The translations under genes were made by a program, and so were the position numbers. A model generated the notes under the pieces. It did no database searches. It was not told the DNA's origin and saw only the letters and a list, made by a program, of their open reading frames with translations. Shown here in pieces: positions 1 through 13,011 of a DNA stretch of 64,000 nt (its first letter is position 1; the number at the start of each line of letters is the position of its first letter). Source of the DNA: Saccharopolyspora rhizosphaerae (GTDB taxonomy: Bacteria; Actinomycetota; Actinomycetes; Mycobacteriales; Pseudonocardiaceae). Where the stretch lies: positions 62,001-126,000 of the forward strand of contig NZ_RSAA01000009.1 of NCBI RefSeq assembly GCF_003931915.1, given 5' to 3'.

Positions 1-492
1 GAGGACGTCCAGCGGCTCTCCGACGCCTGCATGGTGATCACCGCCAACGAGATCACCGGCTGGAGCGTCGCCGAGAGCATCGCGATCGAGCTGGGCATGG
101 AACCGGTGCGCATCCCGGAGGAATCCCGCCCGCTCTACCACGCGGCCCTCACCCACGGCGCGAACCACCTGATCACGCTGGTCAACGAGTGCCAGCAGCT
201 GCTGCGCGACGCCGGGGTGGAGGTGCCGGGCCGGGTGATGGCGCCGCTGCTGTCGGCGTCGCTGGACAACGCGCTCCGGCTGGGCGACCGCGCCTACACC
301 GGCCCGGTGGTGCGCGGGGACGCCGGGACGGTGCGTCGGCACCTGCAGGCGCTGGGGGACGCCGATCCGGACGTGGTGCCCGGGTACCGCGAACTCGCCC
401 GCCGCACGGCGTACCGGTCCGAGCGCAGCGGTCTGCTGCGCGACGACGTCGCGGAGCGCGTGCGCGAGGCCCTCGACGAGGAACAGGCCTGA
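1..492 (+). CDS. DUF2520-domain protein, C-terminal part (5' end outside window)
   Basis: The reading frame is open from base 1, so this is the C-terminal ~163 residues of a longer protein whose start lies to the left. The segment YHAALTHGANHL and the all-helical remainder match the DUF2520 domain that follows a Rossmann NAD(P)-binding domain in proteins encoded just before panC in actinobacteria (Rv3603c in M. tuberculosis, recalled). It probably is an NAD(P)-dependent enzyme or sensor linked to pantothenate synthesis, but its reaction is unknown to me. Only the C-terminal domain can be judged. It stops 33 nt before panC and is probably cotranscribed with panC and panD. Confidence 0.8.
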   Translation, partial: EDVQRLSDACMVITANEITGWSVAESIAIELGMEPVRIPEESRPLYHAALTHGANHLITLVNECQQLLRDAGVEVPGRVMAPLLSASLDNALRLGDRAYTGPVVRGDAGTVRRHLQALGDADPDVVPGYRELARRTAYRSERSGLLRDDVAERVREALDEEQA

Positions 493-525
493 CCGCGGCC
501 CCGCGGCGACGATGTGGAGTCGACG

Positions 526-1398
526 ATGACCAACAACCCCGGTTACCAGCGCGGCGAGCTGACCGTGCACTCCGACCCGGCGGAGCTGGCGCAGGTCACC
601 CGCGCGCTGCGGGCGACCGGGCGCCGGGTGCACCTGGTGCCCACCATGGGCGCGCTGCACCGCGGTCACCTGGAGCTGATCAAGCGGGCGAAGCAGGACA
701 TCAACGCCGTTGTAGTGGTGTCGATCTTCGTCAACCCGCTGCAGTTCGGGCCGAACGAGGACTTCGACCGCTACCCGCGCACGTTCGAGTCCGACGTCGA
801 GGCCTGCCGCGAAGCCGGCGTGGGCCTGGTGTTCGCGCCGACGGTGGAGGGCATGTACGCCGACGGCCGCGAGCTGTCGGTGCACGCGGGTCCGCTGGGC
901 GAGGAGCTGGAGGGCGCCAGCCGCAAGGGGCACTTCGACGGGATGCTCACCGTGGTGCTCAAGCTGCTCACCATCGTCCGCCCCGACCTGGCGTTCTTCG
1001 GCGAGAAGGACTACCAGCAGCTGGTGCTGATCCGGAAGATGGCGCGGCAGTTCAACCTGGACTCGCAGGTCCAGGGCATCCCCACCGTCCGCGAGTCCGA
1101 CGGCCTGGCGCTGTCCAGCCGCAACGCCTACCTGGACGAGGAGCAGCGGCGCGCGGCCCTGGCGCTGTCGGCGTCGCTGACCGCCGGTGCGCACGCCGCC
1201 TCGGGTGGTCCGGAGGCGGTGCTCGCGGCCGCGCGCGAGGTGCTGGCCACCGAACCCCTGGTGGAGCCGGACTACCTGGAGCTGCGCGACCCGGAGTTGG
1301 GGCCTGCCCCGGCCTCCGGTGAGGCGCGGTTGCTGGTGGCCGCGAAGGTCGGTTCCACCCGGTTGATCGACAACGCACTGGTCCTGCTCGGCGAGTGA
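526..1398 (+). CDS. panC: Pantothenate synthetase
   Basis: Joins D-pantoate to beta-alanine using ATP, the last step of vitamin B5 synthesis in the cytoplasm. The nucleotidyltransferase HIGH-type motif is visible in [10 protein letters not shown], followed by the [18 protein letters not shown] pantoate-site block, FGEKDYQQL and the SSRNAYL loop. About 290 residues is normal for the family. An in-frame GTG lies at 514, but the ATG at 526 has GGAG six bases upstream and is preferred. It sits between the DUF2520 gene and panD, which supplies the beta-alanine substrate, so the three form one pathway operon. Confidence 0.96.
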   Translation: MTNNPGYQRGELTVHSDPAELAQVTRALRATGRRVHLVPTMGALHRGHLELIKRAKQDINAVVVVSIFVNPLQFGPNEDFDRYPRTFESDVEACREAGVGLVFAPTVEGMYADGRELSVHAGPLGEELEGASRKGHFDGMLTVVLKLLTIVRPDLAFFGEKDYQQLVLIRKMARQFNLDSQVQGIPTVRESDGLALSSRNAYLDEEQRRAALALSASLTAGAHAASGGPEAVLAAAREVLATEPLVEPDYLELRDPELGPAPASGEARLLVAAKVGSTRLIDNALVLLGE

Positions 1399-1421
1399 AC
1401 CGGGCCCTGAGGAGGTCAGCG

Positions 1422-1886
1422 ATGTTCCGCACGATGTTGAAGTCCAAGATCCACAGGGCCACCGTCACCCAGGCCGACCTGCACTACGTCGGCTCGGTGA
1501 CCGTCGACCAGGACCTGATGGAGGCCGCGGACCTGCTCGAGGGCGAGCAGGTGGCGATCGTCGACGTCACCAACGGGGCCCGGCTGGAGACCTACGTGAT
1601 CACCGGCGAGCGCGGCTCCGGCGTCATCGGGATCAACGGTGCCGCCGCGCACCTGATCGAGCCCGGTGACATCGTGATCCTCATCGCCTACGGCGTGATG
1701 GACGAGCTGGAGGCCCGGTCCTTCAAGCCGAAGGTGATCTTCGTCGACGCCGACAACAAGCCGGTGGAGCTGGGCACCAACCCCGGGCACGCTCCGGCGG
1801 GCTCGGGATTGCTCACCTCCCAGGCCGACGCGGAGACCGACGACGCGGCGAAGCTGGACGCCCTCCTCCAGCAGCCGGAGAGCTGA
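1422..1886 (+). CDS. panD: Aspartate 1-decarboxylase
   Basis: Decarboxylates L-aspartate to beta-alanine for PanC. It is a pyruvoyl enzyme made as a proenzyme: the self-cleavage site Gly24-Ser25 is present in HYVGSVTVD, where Ser25 becomes the pyruvoyl group. Lys9 and the [11 protein letters not shown] start are typical. The ATG at 1422 follows a GGAGG at 1411-1415. An earlier in-frame start at 1395 overlaps the end of panC but has no supporting site. At 154 residues it has the slightly extended acidic C-terminus usual in actinobacteria. It is cotranscribed with panC, 23 nt downstream. Confidence 0.96.
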   Translation: MFRTMLKSKIHRATVTQADLHYVGSVTVDQDLMEAADLLEGEQVAIVDVTNGARLETYVITGERGSGVIGINGAAAHLIEPGDIVILIAYGVMDELEARSFKPKVIFVDADNKPVELGTNPGHAPAGSGLLTSQADAETDDAAKLDALLQQPES

Positions 1887-2099
1887 CCCGGTTGCCTGGT
1901 GGTCGCGTGCCCCGCAGGGCAGTCCGGGCGGGAGGAACCCCGGAAGGGGTGGGCGCAGCGGTTCCGGGGACTCCGCGCGCCGTTCCCGATGCGTGCCGGT
2001 GCGCGCCGAACCCGTGGCGGTGCCGGCCGCTCCGCGAGGTGAGCGGGGAGCACCCCCGGTCCTCGCCCGCCCTGTGCTCCTCGTGCGAAGGGATCGCTC

Positions 2100-2897
2100 G
2101 TGCTGCTGGCCGTTGACGTCGGGAACACCAACATCGTGCTCGGGCTCTACGACGACGTCGATGACCCGCCGGACCTGGCGGCGACGCTGGTCCGCGACTG
2201 GCGGATGCGCACCGAACCGCGGATGACCGCGGACGAGATGGCGCTGACCATGCGCGGCCTGCTCGGCGACTACGCGGAGCACATCACCGGGATCGCGGCG
2301 CTGTCCACGGTGCCCGCCCTCCTGCGCGAGCTGCGGGTGATGCTGGAGCGCTACTGGACCGACGTGCCCCGGGTGGTCGTGGAGCCGGGCGTGCGGACCG
2401 GGGTGCCGCTGTTGGTGGACAACCCGAAGGAAGTCGGCGCGGACCGGGTGATCAACACGCTCGCCGCGCACCACCTGCACGCCACCAACTGCGTGGTCGT
2501 GGACTTCGGCACCTCGACGAACATCGACGCGATCTCCGCCAAGGGCGAGTTCCTCGGTGGCGCCTTCGCGCCCGGCGTGGAGATCTCGCTGGACGCGCTG
2601 GCCTCCCGTGCGGCCCAGCTGCGCAAGGTGGAGCTGGTCCGGCCCCGATCGGTGATCGGGAAGAACACCGTCGAATGCCTCCAGTCCGGAATCCTGTTCG
2701 GGTTCGCCGGGCAGGTCGACGGGCTCGTCCGCCGCATCGTCGACGAGCTGGAGGCCACCCACGGCGGTCCGACCACGGTCTTGGCCACCGGAGGCCTGGC
2801 GCCCCTGGTGTTCTCCGAGTCCGCCACGATCACCCACCACGTCCCGGACCTCACCTTGCTGGGACTGCGCCTGGTCTACGACCGCAACTTCCGCTGA
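2100..2897 (+). CDS. coaX: Type III pantothenate kinase
   Basis: Phosphorylates pantothenate in the first committed step of coenzyme A synthesis. The ASKHA-fold phosphate-1 loop DVGNTN lies at residues 5-10. [12 protein letters not shown] and [11 protein letters not shown] are the later family signatures, and 265 residues is the normal length. The start is a GTG with GAAGGGA just upstream. It is downstream of panCD after a 213-nt gap in which I see no gene, so it may have its own promoter while staying in the same pathway neighbourhood. Type III enzymes are not feedback-inhibited by CoA (known of the family). Confidence 0.95.
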   Translation: MLLAVDVGNTNIVLGLYDDVDDPPDLAATLVRDWRMRTEPRMTADEMALTMRGLLGDYAEHITGIAALSTVPALLRELRVMLERYWTDVPRVVVEPGVRTGVPLLVDNPKEVGADRVINTLAAHHLHATNCVVVDFGTSTNIDAISAKGEFLGGAFAPGVEISLDALASRAAQLRKVELVRPRSVIGKNTVECLQSGILFGFAGQVDGLVRRIVDELEATHGGPTTVLATGGLAPLVFSESATITHHVPDLTLLGLRLVYDRNFR

Positions 2898-2975
2898 GCG
2901 CCGGTCGTCGAGCGCGCGGGCGTCTCGACCTGCGCTGCTGAGCAGGCCGCTGGAAGCGGGATCGCCGCGACTACG

Positions 2976-2981
2976 TACCCT
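2976..2981 (+). promoter_or_regulatory. -10 box of a leaderless lysS transcript
   Basis: TACCCT lies seven bases before the GTG at 2989, and no ribosome-binding site precedes that codon. This is the layout expected when transcription begins at the start codon itself. Inferred from sequence only. Confidence 0.55.
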
Positions 2982-2988
2982 GTTGCGC

Positions 2989-4509
2989 GTGACTGACCAG
3001 GATCGTTCCAATCCCCCGGCAAGCGCTGACGGCGTCGAAGACCTGCCGGAACAGATGCGGATCCGGCGGGAGAAGCGGGAGCGCCTGCTCGCCGCCGGAA
3101 TCGACCCGTACCCGGTGACGCTGCCCATCACGCACGAGCTCGCGGAGGTCCGCGCCGCCCACGAGGGCCTGGAACCCGACACCGCGACCGGTGAGCAGGT
3201 CGGTGTCGCCGGACGCGTCATGTTCCTGCGCAACACCGGCAAGCTGTGCTTCGCCACGTTGCGCGCGGGCGACGGCACCGAGTTGCAGGCGATGCTCAGC
3301 CTCAAGCAGGTCGGCGAGGAGTCGCTGACGTCCTGGAAGGGCGAAGTCGACCTCGGGGACCACGTCTTCGTGCACGGTGAGGTCATCACCTCCCGGCGCG
3401 GTGAGCTCTCGGTGATGGCCGATGAATGGCGGATGGCGGCGAAGTCGCTGCGCCCGCTGCCGGTCATGCACAAGGAACTCGGCGAGGAAATGCGCGTCCG
3501 GCAGCGCTACGTCGACCTGATCGTGCGCAAGCAGGCGGCCGAAGCGGTGCGCACGCGCGCCGCGGTGCAGCGGTCCCTGCGCACTTCGTTCGAGCAGCGC
3601 GGTTACGTCGAGGTCGAAACCCCGATGCTGCAGACGCTGCAGGGCGGTGCTGCCGCACGCCCGTTCACCACGCATTCCAACGCCTTCGACATCGACCTGT
3701 TCCTGCGCATCGCGCCGGAGTTGTACCTGAAGCGTTGTGTTGTCGGTGGGATCGAGAAGGTTTTCGAGATCAACCGGAACTTCCGCAACGAGGGCAGTGA
3801 TTCTTCCCACTCGCCCGAGTTCGCGATGCTGGAGTTCTACCAGGCCTATGCCGATTACAACGACATGGCCGATCTGACCAGGGCGCTCATCCAGGAAGCG
3901 GCCGAGCGAGTGACCGGTTCGCAGGTCGTGACGTGGTTCGACGGAACCGAGTACGACCTCTCCGGCGAGTGGGCGACGCTCACGATGTACGAGTCGTTGT
4001 CGGAGGCGCTCGAATCCGAGATCGTCCCGCAAACGCCCGTCGAGGCGCTGCGCAAGCACGCGGACGCGCTCGGATTGCAGGTGGATCCGAAGATGGGTCA
4101 CGGCAAGCTCGTGGAAGAGCTGTGGGAGCACGCCGTCGGTGACCATTTGACCGCCCCCACCTTCGTCCGCGACTTCCCGGTCGAGACCTCGCCCCTCACG
4201 CGGCAGCACCGCGAGAAGGAGGGCGTCGCGGAAAAGTGGGACCTCTACGTCCGCGGCTTCGAGCTGGCGACCGGTTACTCGGAACTGGTGGATCCGGTCG
4301 TGGAGCGCCAGCGGCTCGAGGAGCAGGCCAAGCTCGGGGCGGCCGGAGATGACGAGGCCATGCCGGTCGACGAGGACTTCCTCCGCGCTCTGGAGTACGG
4401 AATGCCCCCCAGCGGAGGCGTGGGAATGGGTATCGACCGGTTGTTGATGGCGTTGACCGGCCTCGGTATCCGGGAGACGATCCTCTTCCCCTTGGTCCGC
4501 CCGGAATGA
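2989..4509 (+). CDS. lysS: Lysyl-tRNA synthetase, class II
   Basis: Charges tRNA-Lys. An N-terminal OB-fold anticodon-binding domain (about residues 55-150) is followed by the class II catalytic core. Motif 1 is around [11 protein letters not shown], motif 2 includes [13 protein letters not shown], and motif 3 is [13 protein letters not shown] near the C-terminus. At 506 residues it has the normal LysS length and lacks the MprF-like membrane extension of LysX proteins. An in-frame TTG lies at 2983. The GTG at 2989 is preferred because a TACCCT box ends seven bases upstream, suggesting a leaderless message. It stands alone between coaX and lsr2, as in mycobacteria. Confidence 0.96.
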   Translation: MTDQDRSNPPASADGVEDLPEQMRIRREKRERLLAAGIDPYPVTLPITHELAEVRAAHEGLEPDTATGEQVGVAGRVMFLRNTGKLCFATLRAGDGTELQAMLSLKQVGEESLTSWKGEVDLGDHVFVHGEVITSRRGELSVMADEWRMAAKSLRPLPVMHKELGEEMRVRQRYVDLIVRKQAAEAVRTRAAVQRSLRTSFEQRGYVEVETPMLQTLQGGAAARPFTTHSNAFDIDLFLRIAPELYLKRCVVGGIEKVFEINRNFRNEGSDSSHSPEFAMLEFYQAYADYNDMADLTRALIQEAAERVTGSQVVTWFDGTEYDLSGEWATLTMYESLSEALESEIVPQTPVEALRKHADALGLQVDPKMGHGKLVEELWEHAVGDHLTAPTFVRDFPVETSPLTRQHREKEGVAEKWDLYVRGFELATGYSELVDPVVERQRLEEQAKLGAAGDDEAMPVDEDFLRALEYGMPPSGGVGMGIDRLLMALTGLGIRETILFPLVRPE

Positions 4510-4717
4510 CCCGATCAGGGTGGCTCATCAGAATTTTGTGGACCGGATGAGTGCAATATCGGAGTTGCTGCGCTAACCTGACCTCAGAATGTGTCGGCGA
4601 CGGCTTTTGGCGTGCTTGCCCAAGTGCGGCTGGCGTTCTGGCGAGGGGGTTTCCGCTCCCGGCAGATGGTTGCTGTCCCGCTAATGCACAGTTTTTTGCT
4701 CGGGGAGGACTTCGAAG

Positions 4718-5074
4718 ATGGCGCAGAAGGTCACTGTCACCCTTGTCGACGATCTGGACGGTGGTCAGGCCGACGAAACCGTCGAGTTCGGTTTGGACGG
4801 GGTCTCGTACCAGATCGACCTTTCCTCCGACAATGCCGAGGATCTGCGGGAGGCGCTGGCCAACTACGTCTCCAACGCGCGGCGTGCCGGTGGCCGGAAG
4901 AAGCCGGGTCCGCGCCCGGGTTCCGGTTCGCGTTCCAGCGGCGGCGGATCCACCAGCGCCGACCGCGAGCAGAACCAGGCCATTCGGGAATGGGCGCGCA
5001 AGCGCGGCCTGAAGGTCTCCGACCGCGGTCGTATCCCGGCCGACATCGTCGAGCAGTACCACCAGGCGAACTGA
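4718..5074 (+). CDS. lsr2: Lsr2 nucleoid-associated xenogeneic silencer
   Basis: A small DNA-bridging protein that binds AT-rich DNA and represses acquired genes, functionally comparable to H-NS. The N-terminal dimerisation domain spans residues 1-55 and starts [17 protein letters not shown] basic Gly/Ser/Pro linker covers about residues 58-80. The C-terminal domain carries the minor-groove AT-hook-like RGR at residues 103-105. At 118 residues it matches Lsr2 of mycobacteria and Streptomyces. The ATG follows a GGAGGA. The 208-nt upstream gap is less GC-rich than its surroundings and probably holds the promoter. A strong hairpin ends the transcript. Confidence 0.96.
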   Translation: MAQKVTVTLVDDLDGGQADETVEFGLDGVSYQIDLSSDNAEDLREALANYVSNARRAGGRKKPGPRPGSGSRSSGGGSTSADREQNQAIREWARKRGLKVSDRGRIPADIVEQYHQAN

Positions 5075-5085
5075 AGTCGCGTTCG

Positions 5086-5126
5086 AGAGGCGTTTGCCGG
5101 GCTGTCGGGGTCCGGTAAACGCCTCT
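5086..5126 (+). terminator. Hairpin after lsr2
   Basis: A 15-bp stem with one G-U pair (arms 5086-5100 and 5112-5126) and an 11-base loop, 11 bases past the lsr2 stop. There is no clear U-run, as is usual in high-GC actinobacteria. Confidence 0.75.
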
Positions 5127-5309
5127 TGTCGCGTTCGGACAACTGATTTTCCCGTGTGAACCGATTGATCAACTACTGCGGAATCGCAGGCATCACGGCT
5201 CGCGCGGCCGTTCGCGCACAGGTGTTCACCTTTTCCCGGGCCCGATGCGGAAGAACTGCTGCCGCCTCGGCTGTGACGGTGAACATCCCACCCACCCTGT
5301 CGGTGCGGC

Positions 5310-5328
5310 TTAGGTTGTCCTAACCTAG
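5310..5328 (+). promoter_or_regulatory. IdeR/DtxR-type iron box
   Basis: The 19-bp site TTAGGTTGTCCTAACCTAG matches the DtxR/IdeR consensus TTAGGTTAGGCTAACCTAA at 15 positions. Both TTAGGTT and CTAACCTA arms are intact. It lies 34 bases before the first siderophore permease start, where an iron-loaded repressor would block transcription. Match judged by eye from the known consensus. Confidence 0.88.
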
Positions 5329-5362
5329 GCACGTCCGGGTGAACACCGAAGGGGAGTGGGAC

Positions 5363-6436
5363 GTGGCTCGAACGGAGGCTCTCGCCGAGCCGCCCACGTC
5401 GGAGACCGCGTCCGCCGCACCTGACGAGCGCCTCACGCGCAGGCGCTCCCGCCGGCTCACCGGTCTCGGGGTCCTGCTGGCCGTGCTCGTCACCAGCGCC
5501 GTGCTGAGCGTGGCGATCGGCGCCAAGACGATCCCGGTCACCGACGTCTGGAGCGGGCTGTTCGCCCCCACCGGGACCGAGAACGACCTGATCATCCGGG
5601 AGCTGCGGATCCCGCGCACGCTCGCCGGCGTGCTCGCCGGTGCCGCGCTGGGCCTGGCCGGCGCGCTGATGCAGGGCCACACCCGCAACCCGCTCGCCGA
5701 CCCCGGCATCCTCGGCATCACCCAGGGCGCCGGGCTGGGCGTCGTGCTCGCCGTCTACACGTTCGGCATCAGCACCCTGTTCGGCTTCATCTGGTTCGGC
5801 TTCGCCGGTGCGCTGCTCGGCGCGGTGGCGGTGTTCGCCATCGGCTCGATCGGCCGTGGCGGCGCGACGCCCGTGACGCTGGCACTGGCCGGCACGGCGA
5901 TCAGCGCGCTGCTGCACGCGATCACCTCCGTGCTGGTGCTCACCGACCAGCAGACGATGGACACCTACCGCTTCTGGCGGATCGGGTCGATCGCGATCAC
6001 CGACGCCTCCGTGCTGCCCCAGGTCGCGCCGTTCCTGGCCCTCGGACTGGCGCTGGGCCTGGCCAACGCGACCAGCCTCAACGCGCTGTCCCTGGGCGAG
6101 GACGTGGCCGCGTCGCTGGGCCACCGGGTGGCCTGGGCGCGGCGGACCGGCATCGCCGCGGTGAGCGTGCTGGTCGGGGCCGCGGTCGCGGTCTGCGGGC
6201 CGATCGGCTTCGTCGGTCTGGTCGTGCCGCACGTCGCCCGCTACTTCACCGGTGCCGACTACCGCTGGCTGCTGCCCTTCGCCGCGCTGCTCGGCTCCTC
6301 GCTCGTGCTGCTGACCGACGTGCTCGGCCGCATCGTCGCCCGGCCTGCCGAGGTGCAGGTGGGCGTGATGCTGGCGATGGTCGGCGCCCCGTTCTTCATC
6401 GCGCTCGTGCGACGCCGGAAGTTGGTGCGGCTATGA
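5363..6436 (+). CDS. Iron-siderophore ABC transporter permease, FecCD family (1)
   Basis: One of two membrane permeases of an iron-chelate importer. After a cytoplasmic tail of about 25 residues there are eight to ten hydrophobic segments. FecCD hallmarks are ELRIPRTLAGVLAGAALGLAGALMQ in pieces, NPLADPGILGI, and GPIGFVGLVVPHVAR, the loop contacting the ATPase. The GTG at 5363 follows GGGGAG at 5351-5356. A GTG at 5339 is also in frame but has no such site. Its stop overlaps the next start in ATGA, implying translational coupling. The iron box upstream indicates induction in low iron. No substrate-binding lipoprotein gene is adjacent. Confidence 0.9.
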   Translation: MARTEALAEPPTSETASAAPDERLTRRRSRRLTGLGVLLAVLVTSAVLSVAIGAKTIPVTDVWSGLFAPTGTENDLIIRELRIPRTLAGVLAGAALGLAGALMQGHTRNPLADPGILGITQGAGLGVVLAVYTFGISTLFGFIWFGFAGALLGAVAVFAIGSIGRGGATPVTLALAGTAISALLHAITSVLVLTDQQTMDTYRFWRIGSIAITDASVLPQVAPFLALGLALGLANATSLNALSLGEDVAASLGHRVAWARRTGIAAVSVLVGAAVAVCGPIGFVGLVVPHVARYFTGADYRWLLPFAALLGSSLVLLTDVLGRIVARPAEVQVGVMLAMVGAPFFIALVRRRKLVRL

Positions 6437-7523
6437 CGGCGACCGTTCAGGACCGGCCGGTCGACCGGGTCGCCGGGCGGCGACCGCTCCGGGTCGGCCC
6501 GTTCTCCGGGGTCTTCCGGCTGCGACCGCTGCTGGCGCTGGCCGGAGGGCTGCTGGTGCTGCTGGCGGTGTTCGTCCTCGACGTCGGCATCGGCGAGTAC
6601 CAGATCAGCCCGGCCGAGGTGCTCAGCACGCTCTTCGGCGGCGGCGGCCGCGCGCAGTCGATCATCATCTGGGAGCTGCGGATGCCGCGCGGGCTGACCG
6701 CGCTGCTCGTCGGCGCCGCGCTCGGCCTGGCGGGCGCGCTCATGCAGGCGCTCGTCCGCAACCCCCTGGCCAGCCCGGACATGCTCGGCATCACCTGGGG
6801 CGCCGGGTGCGCGGCAGTCGCGATGATCGTGTTCGCCGGGACCGCGGGCAGCCTGTCCGGCGCGTTGTCCGACTACGGGCTGCCGGTGGTGGCGCTCGTC
6901 GGCGGTCTGGTCACGGGCATCGCGGTCTACCTGATGGCTTACCGGCGCGGCGTGGACTCCTACCGGCTGGTGCTGGTCGGCGTGGGCGTCAGCGCACTGG
7001 CGGGCAACGCCGTCCACTGGCTGCTGACCGTGGGTGACGTCAACGACGCCGGTCGCGCCATGGTGTGGCTGACCGGCAGCCTCAACGCCCGCGGCTGGGA
7101 GCACGTCGTGCCCACCGGCGTCGCGCTGGCCGTGCTCGTCCCGCTGGCGCTGGTCGGCGCCCACGTGCTGGGTGCGCTGCAGTTCGACGACGACACCGTG
7201 CGGGGCCTGGGCGTGCGGATGGACCTGGCCCGGGGCTTCCTGCTGTTCGCCTCGGTGTCGCTGGCCTCGATCGCCGCCGCGGCGGCCGGGCCGATCCAGT
7301 TCGTCGCGCTGGCCACTCCGCAGATCGCGCTGCGGGTCGCGCGCACCTCGCGCCCACCGCTGCTGACCTCGGCGGTCCTCGGTGCGGCGCTGGTGGTGGG
7401 TTCGGACGTGATCGCCCGGACCGCGTTCGGCTCCCTGGAGATGCCGGTCGGTGTCGTGACCGCGATCCTGGGCGCCCCGTACCTGATCTACCTGCTCGTC
7501 CGTCGGTACCGGGAGGTCCGAGC

Positions 7524-7527
<4 letters not shown>
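6433..7527 (+). CDS. Iron-siderophore ABC transporter permease, FecCD family (2)
   Basis: The second permease, probably pairing with the product of the preceding gene as a heterodimer. It has the same FecCD layout: ELRMPRGLTALLVGAALGLAGA, NPLASPDMLGI, and the ATPase-contact loop AGPIQFVALATPQIALR. The last usually reads GPIxFVGLxxPHxAR, so this copy has diverged slightly there. Length is 364 residues with about nine membrane spans. It overlaps the upstream gene and the downstream ATPase gene by four bases each (ATGA), so the three genes are one tightly coupled operon under the iron box at 5310. Confidence 0.9.
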
Positions 7528-8375
<848 letters not shown>

Positions 8376-8441
8376 GCTCGAGCACGGTGCGTCACGACTC
8401 GGCCGGAGCTGTTCGCGCTGAGCGGAACGGCCCCGAGAACA

Positions 8442-8467
8442 GGAATCCTGCAGGCCAACGCGCCGTT
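8442..8467 (+). promoter_or_regulatory. Sigma-R/SigH-type promoter of clpC
   Basis: GGAAT at 8442-8446, exactly 18 bases, then GTT at 8465-8467. This equals the GGAAT-N18-GTT consensus of the thiol-oxidative-stress sigma factors SigR (Streptomyces) and SigH (Mycobacterium). It lies about 165 bases before the clpC start on the same strand. Proteolysis genes are known members of this regulon. Use in this organism is inferred. Confidence 0.7.
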
Positions 8468-8629
8468 GGGCAGTGTGCCGCGCAAGAATGTGGCGCAGCG
8501 GGCACGGACCGCGACCGGGGTTGGCTACTACAGTGGTCCCCAAGAGTGCTGAACCCGTCGTGGATCGCGGCGTAGCGCTAAAGCCGTGTCCCGGAACTAG
8601 ACCGCCGGCGCAGCAGTCAGGGAGTGCGA

Positions 8630-11182
<2,553 letters not shown>

Positions 11183-11196
11183 TCCAGGACCGCGCA

Positions 11197-11232
11197 AACG
11201 GCCCCCGCACCACCTCAAGTGCGGGGGCCGTT
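11197..11232 (+). terminator. Hairpin after clpC
   Basis: A perfect 14-bp stem (arms 11197-11210 and 11219-11232, core GGCCCCCGCAC) with an 8-base loop, 14 bases past the clpC stop. Very stable, without a U-run. Confidence 0.8.
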
Positions 11233-12096
11233 CGCGTGCACCAGACGCCCCGACGGCCAGCCCGGAAGCGGCGCCCGGACGGAGTGAGCCGACTCCGCCC
11301 GGGCGTCCACGGCCGCAGGAGGCCGTGGCCGCACCGCCCGCCGGAGCTGCGGCCGCCCTGGAACGGCGCCGTCCATCCGAGACGAGGGTGCAGCCACGCC
11401 GCCACCGCACCCTCGTGGTCCGGAACGCCCGGTGAGCAGAAGCGGATCACCGGGGTTCACGTGGCTCGATCCCCGCAGTGGTCCGTCCGCCTGCCGACCG
11501 TCGGCGGCAGGCGTCTCCCGTCCGCCTTCGCGAGGCCGGAGCCCCTCCGCGAGCCAATGCCGTTCGCGAGGTGCCAGACCAGGCCTGCGATCCCGCACGC
11601 CCACGTTGAGCCCTTCTCGTGCTCCCTGTTGCCGCTCGTGCTCGTGCTCGTGGGAGCTCTGGGAGCTGCGTGGTGGTGTCGGGAGTACGCGCGGCTCGGA
11701 CGCGTGGCCTGTTGATCCGTCGTCCGATCACCGGCTGGCCGCCGATGACCGCGGTGATGCGTGCCCGCCCGTCGGCGGGAAGCGTCTTCCGGCTGCCTTC
11801 GCGAGGCCGACCCTCCTGAGCTCCGAACCCCTTCGGGAGCTCCGAGACCGGGTCAGCGGTCCCGCGCGCTCGGGATGGGCCCTCCTGCGCCCTGCTGCCG
11901 CTCGTGCTCGTGGCCGCTGTGGGAGCGCGTGGTGGTGTCGGGAGTGGGCGCGGCTCGGCCGCGTGGCCCGATCCCTGTGACTCGTGGCCGGAACGCAGGG
12001 GGTGATCGGTGCGTCGGCCAGCGTAGCTGCGCGTGGGAGGCGATCAGGTTCCTGCGCTCGCGCCGCTGAGCGGCGCCCGCGCCGAGCAGCGAGACC
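11233..12096. other. Gene-free stretch of 864 bp with decayed duplication
   Basis: I find no convincing gene between the clpC terminator and the DedA gene. Reading frames here are open only because of high GC content. They are rich in Arg, Ser and Pro and lack ribosome-binding sites. The stretch contains two related ~210-bp segments, listed separately as a repeat, plus several GATCACCGG or CCGGTGATC motifs. It may once have held a gene or a mobile fragment. Confidence 0.5.
11500..11972. repeat. Degenerate tandem duplication, ~265-bp period
   Basis: Unit 1 (about 11500-11712) and unit 2 (about 11765-11972) share two blocks. The first contains CCTTCGCGAGGCCG in both (near 11520 and 11795). The second contains TTGCCGCTCGTGCTCGTG or CTGCCGCTCGTGCTCGTG, then GCGTGGTGGTGTCGGGAGT and GCGCGGCTCGG, at about 11630-11709 and 11897-11969. 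The spacing of both blocks is about 262-270 bases, so they are in register. Identity within blocks is roughly 80-90 percent by eye and lower between them. Confidence 0.6.
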
Positions 12097-12819
12097 TCAG
12101 CGGATGCGGTGGATCTCCTCTGTGGGCTGCTCCGCGGTGACGCGGGCGAACTGGACCGTGGGGGCTTCGGCGAAGGTCTGCTCGCGGCGGTTGTTCCGGA
12201 TGCGGAGGGCCACGAAGACCGCGACGGTGAGCACCGAGGTGATCACGACGGCTCGGGACAGCAGGCCCGCGTACTCCTCGACGAGGTACCAGTGCTGGCC
12301 GAGCAGGTAACCGGCGAGCACGAAGAGGGTGTTCCAGACGAGACTGCCCAACGTGGTGAACAGGGCGAACGTGCTCAGCCGCATCCGCTCGACGCCGGCG
12401 GGCAGCGAGATGAAGCTGCGGAACAGCGGGAGCATCCGGCCGAAGAACACGGCCTTCACGCCGTGCTTGGCGAACCACGCCTCGGTCTTGTCGATGTCGG
12501 AGAGCTTCACCAGCGGCAGCTTCGCCGCGATCGCCCGCGTCCGCTCCTGGCCCAGGGATGCGCCGAGGCCGTAGAGCGCGAGCGCCCCCACCAGGGACCC
12601 GAGCGTGGTCCACAAGATCGCGCCGAGCACCGTCATGGTGCCCTGGCTGGCGGTGAACCCGGCCAGCGGCAGGATGAGCTCGGAGGGGATCGGCGGGAAC
12701 AGGTTCTCCAGAGCGATGACCAGTCCGGCGCCGGGGCCACCGAGGGTCTCCATCACCCCGATCACCCAGGCGGTGAAGCCGGTGGGCTGGGCGGGTGTGG
12801 CGGCCGTCGTCAGGTCCAT
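12097..12819 (-). CDS. DedA-family membrane protein
   Basis: DedA/SNARE-associated proteins are polytopic inner-membrane proteins. Some act as C55 isoprenyl-phosphate or phospholipid flippases and support envelope and proton-motive-force homeostasis. Family motifs are present: ENLFPPIPSELILPLAGF near residue 40, with the acidic residues and prolines, and FFGRMLPLFRSFISLPAG with the conserved G-R-x-x-P. About five hydrophobic segments are visible over 240 residues. The ATG at 12819 has GGAG ten bases upstream. A much longer upstream extension is Arg/Ser-rich and unlikely to be translated. It is divergent from the EEP hydrolase gene, with 192 nt between them. Confidence 0.87.
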   Translation of the reverse strand: MDLTTAATPAQPTGFTAWVIGVMETLGGPGAGLVIALENLFPPIPSELILPLAGFTASQGTMTVLGAILWTTLGSLVGALALYGLGASLGQERTRAIAAKLPLVKLSDIDKTEAWFAKHGVKAVFFGRMLPLFRSFISLPAGVERMRLSTFALFTTLGSLVWNTLFVLAGYLLGQHWYLVEEYAGLLSRAVVITSVLTVAVFVALRIRNNRREQTFAEAPTVQFARVTAEQPTEEIHRIR

Positions 12820-13011
12820 GCGGGGTGAGCTCCGATGTCGAATGTCCGTTCCACCCCATGATTCCAGCGGAACGAGGACTTTCGCCCGGTTCGGTTGTGA
12901 GCTGCCGCACGCACGGCGTGTCCGGTGATCCCTGGCAGGCTGGTCGCACAACCATTCCGGTCGTCAGACGTCCTGGCGGTCGAGTGGTGCCAGTGGAAGG
13001 CGGAGGCGGCG

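Noticed and set aside
1416..6232. Several long minus-strand frames opposite panD, coaX, lysS and the siderophore genes
   Set aside because: Shadows of real genes. Their products are rich in Arg, Gly, Gln and His and match no family.
8411..8428. Possible ClgR operator upstream of clpC (GTTCGC, 5 bases, GCGGAAC)
   Set aside because: The arms are offset by one base and the spacer does not match the consensus well. The sigma-R promoter is the stronger signal.
11432..11980. Frame of 182 codons in the gap after clpC
   Set aside because: No ribosome-binding site, Arg/Ser/Cys-rich product, and it spans both units of the decayed duplication without a conserved frame.
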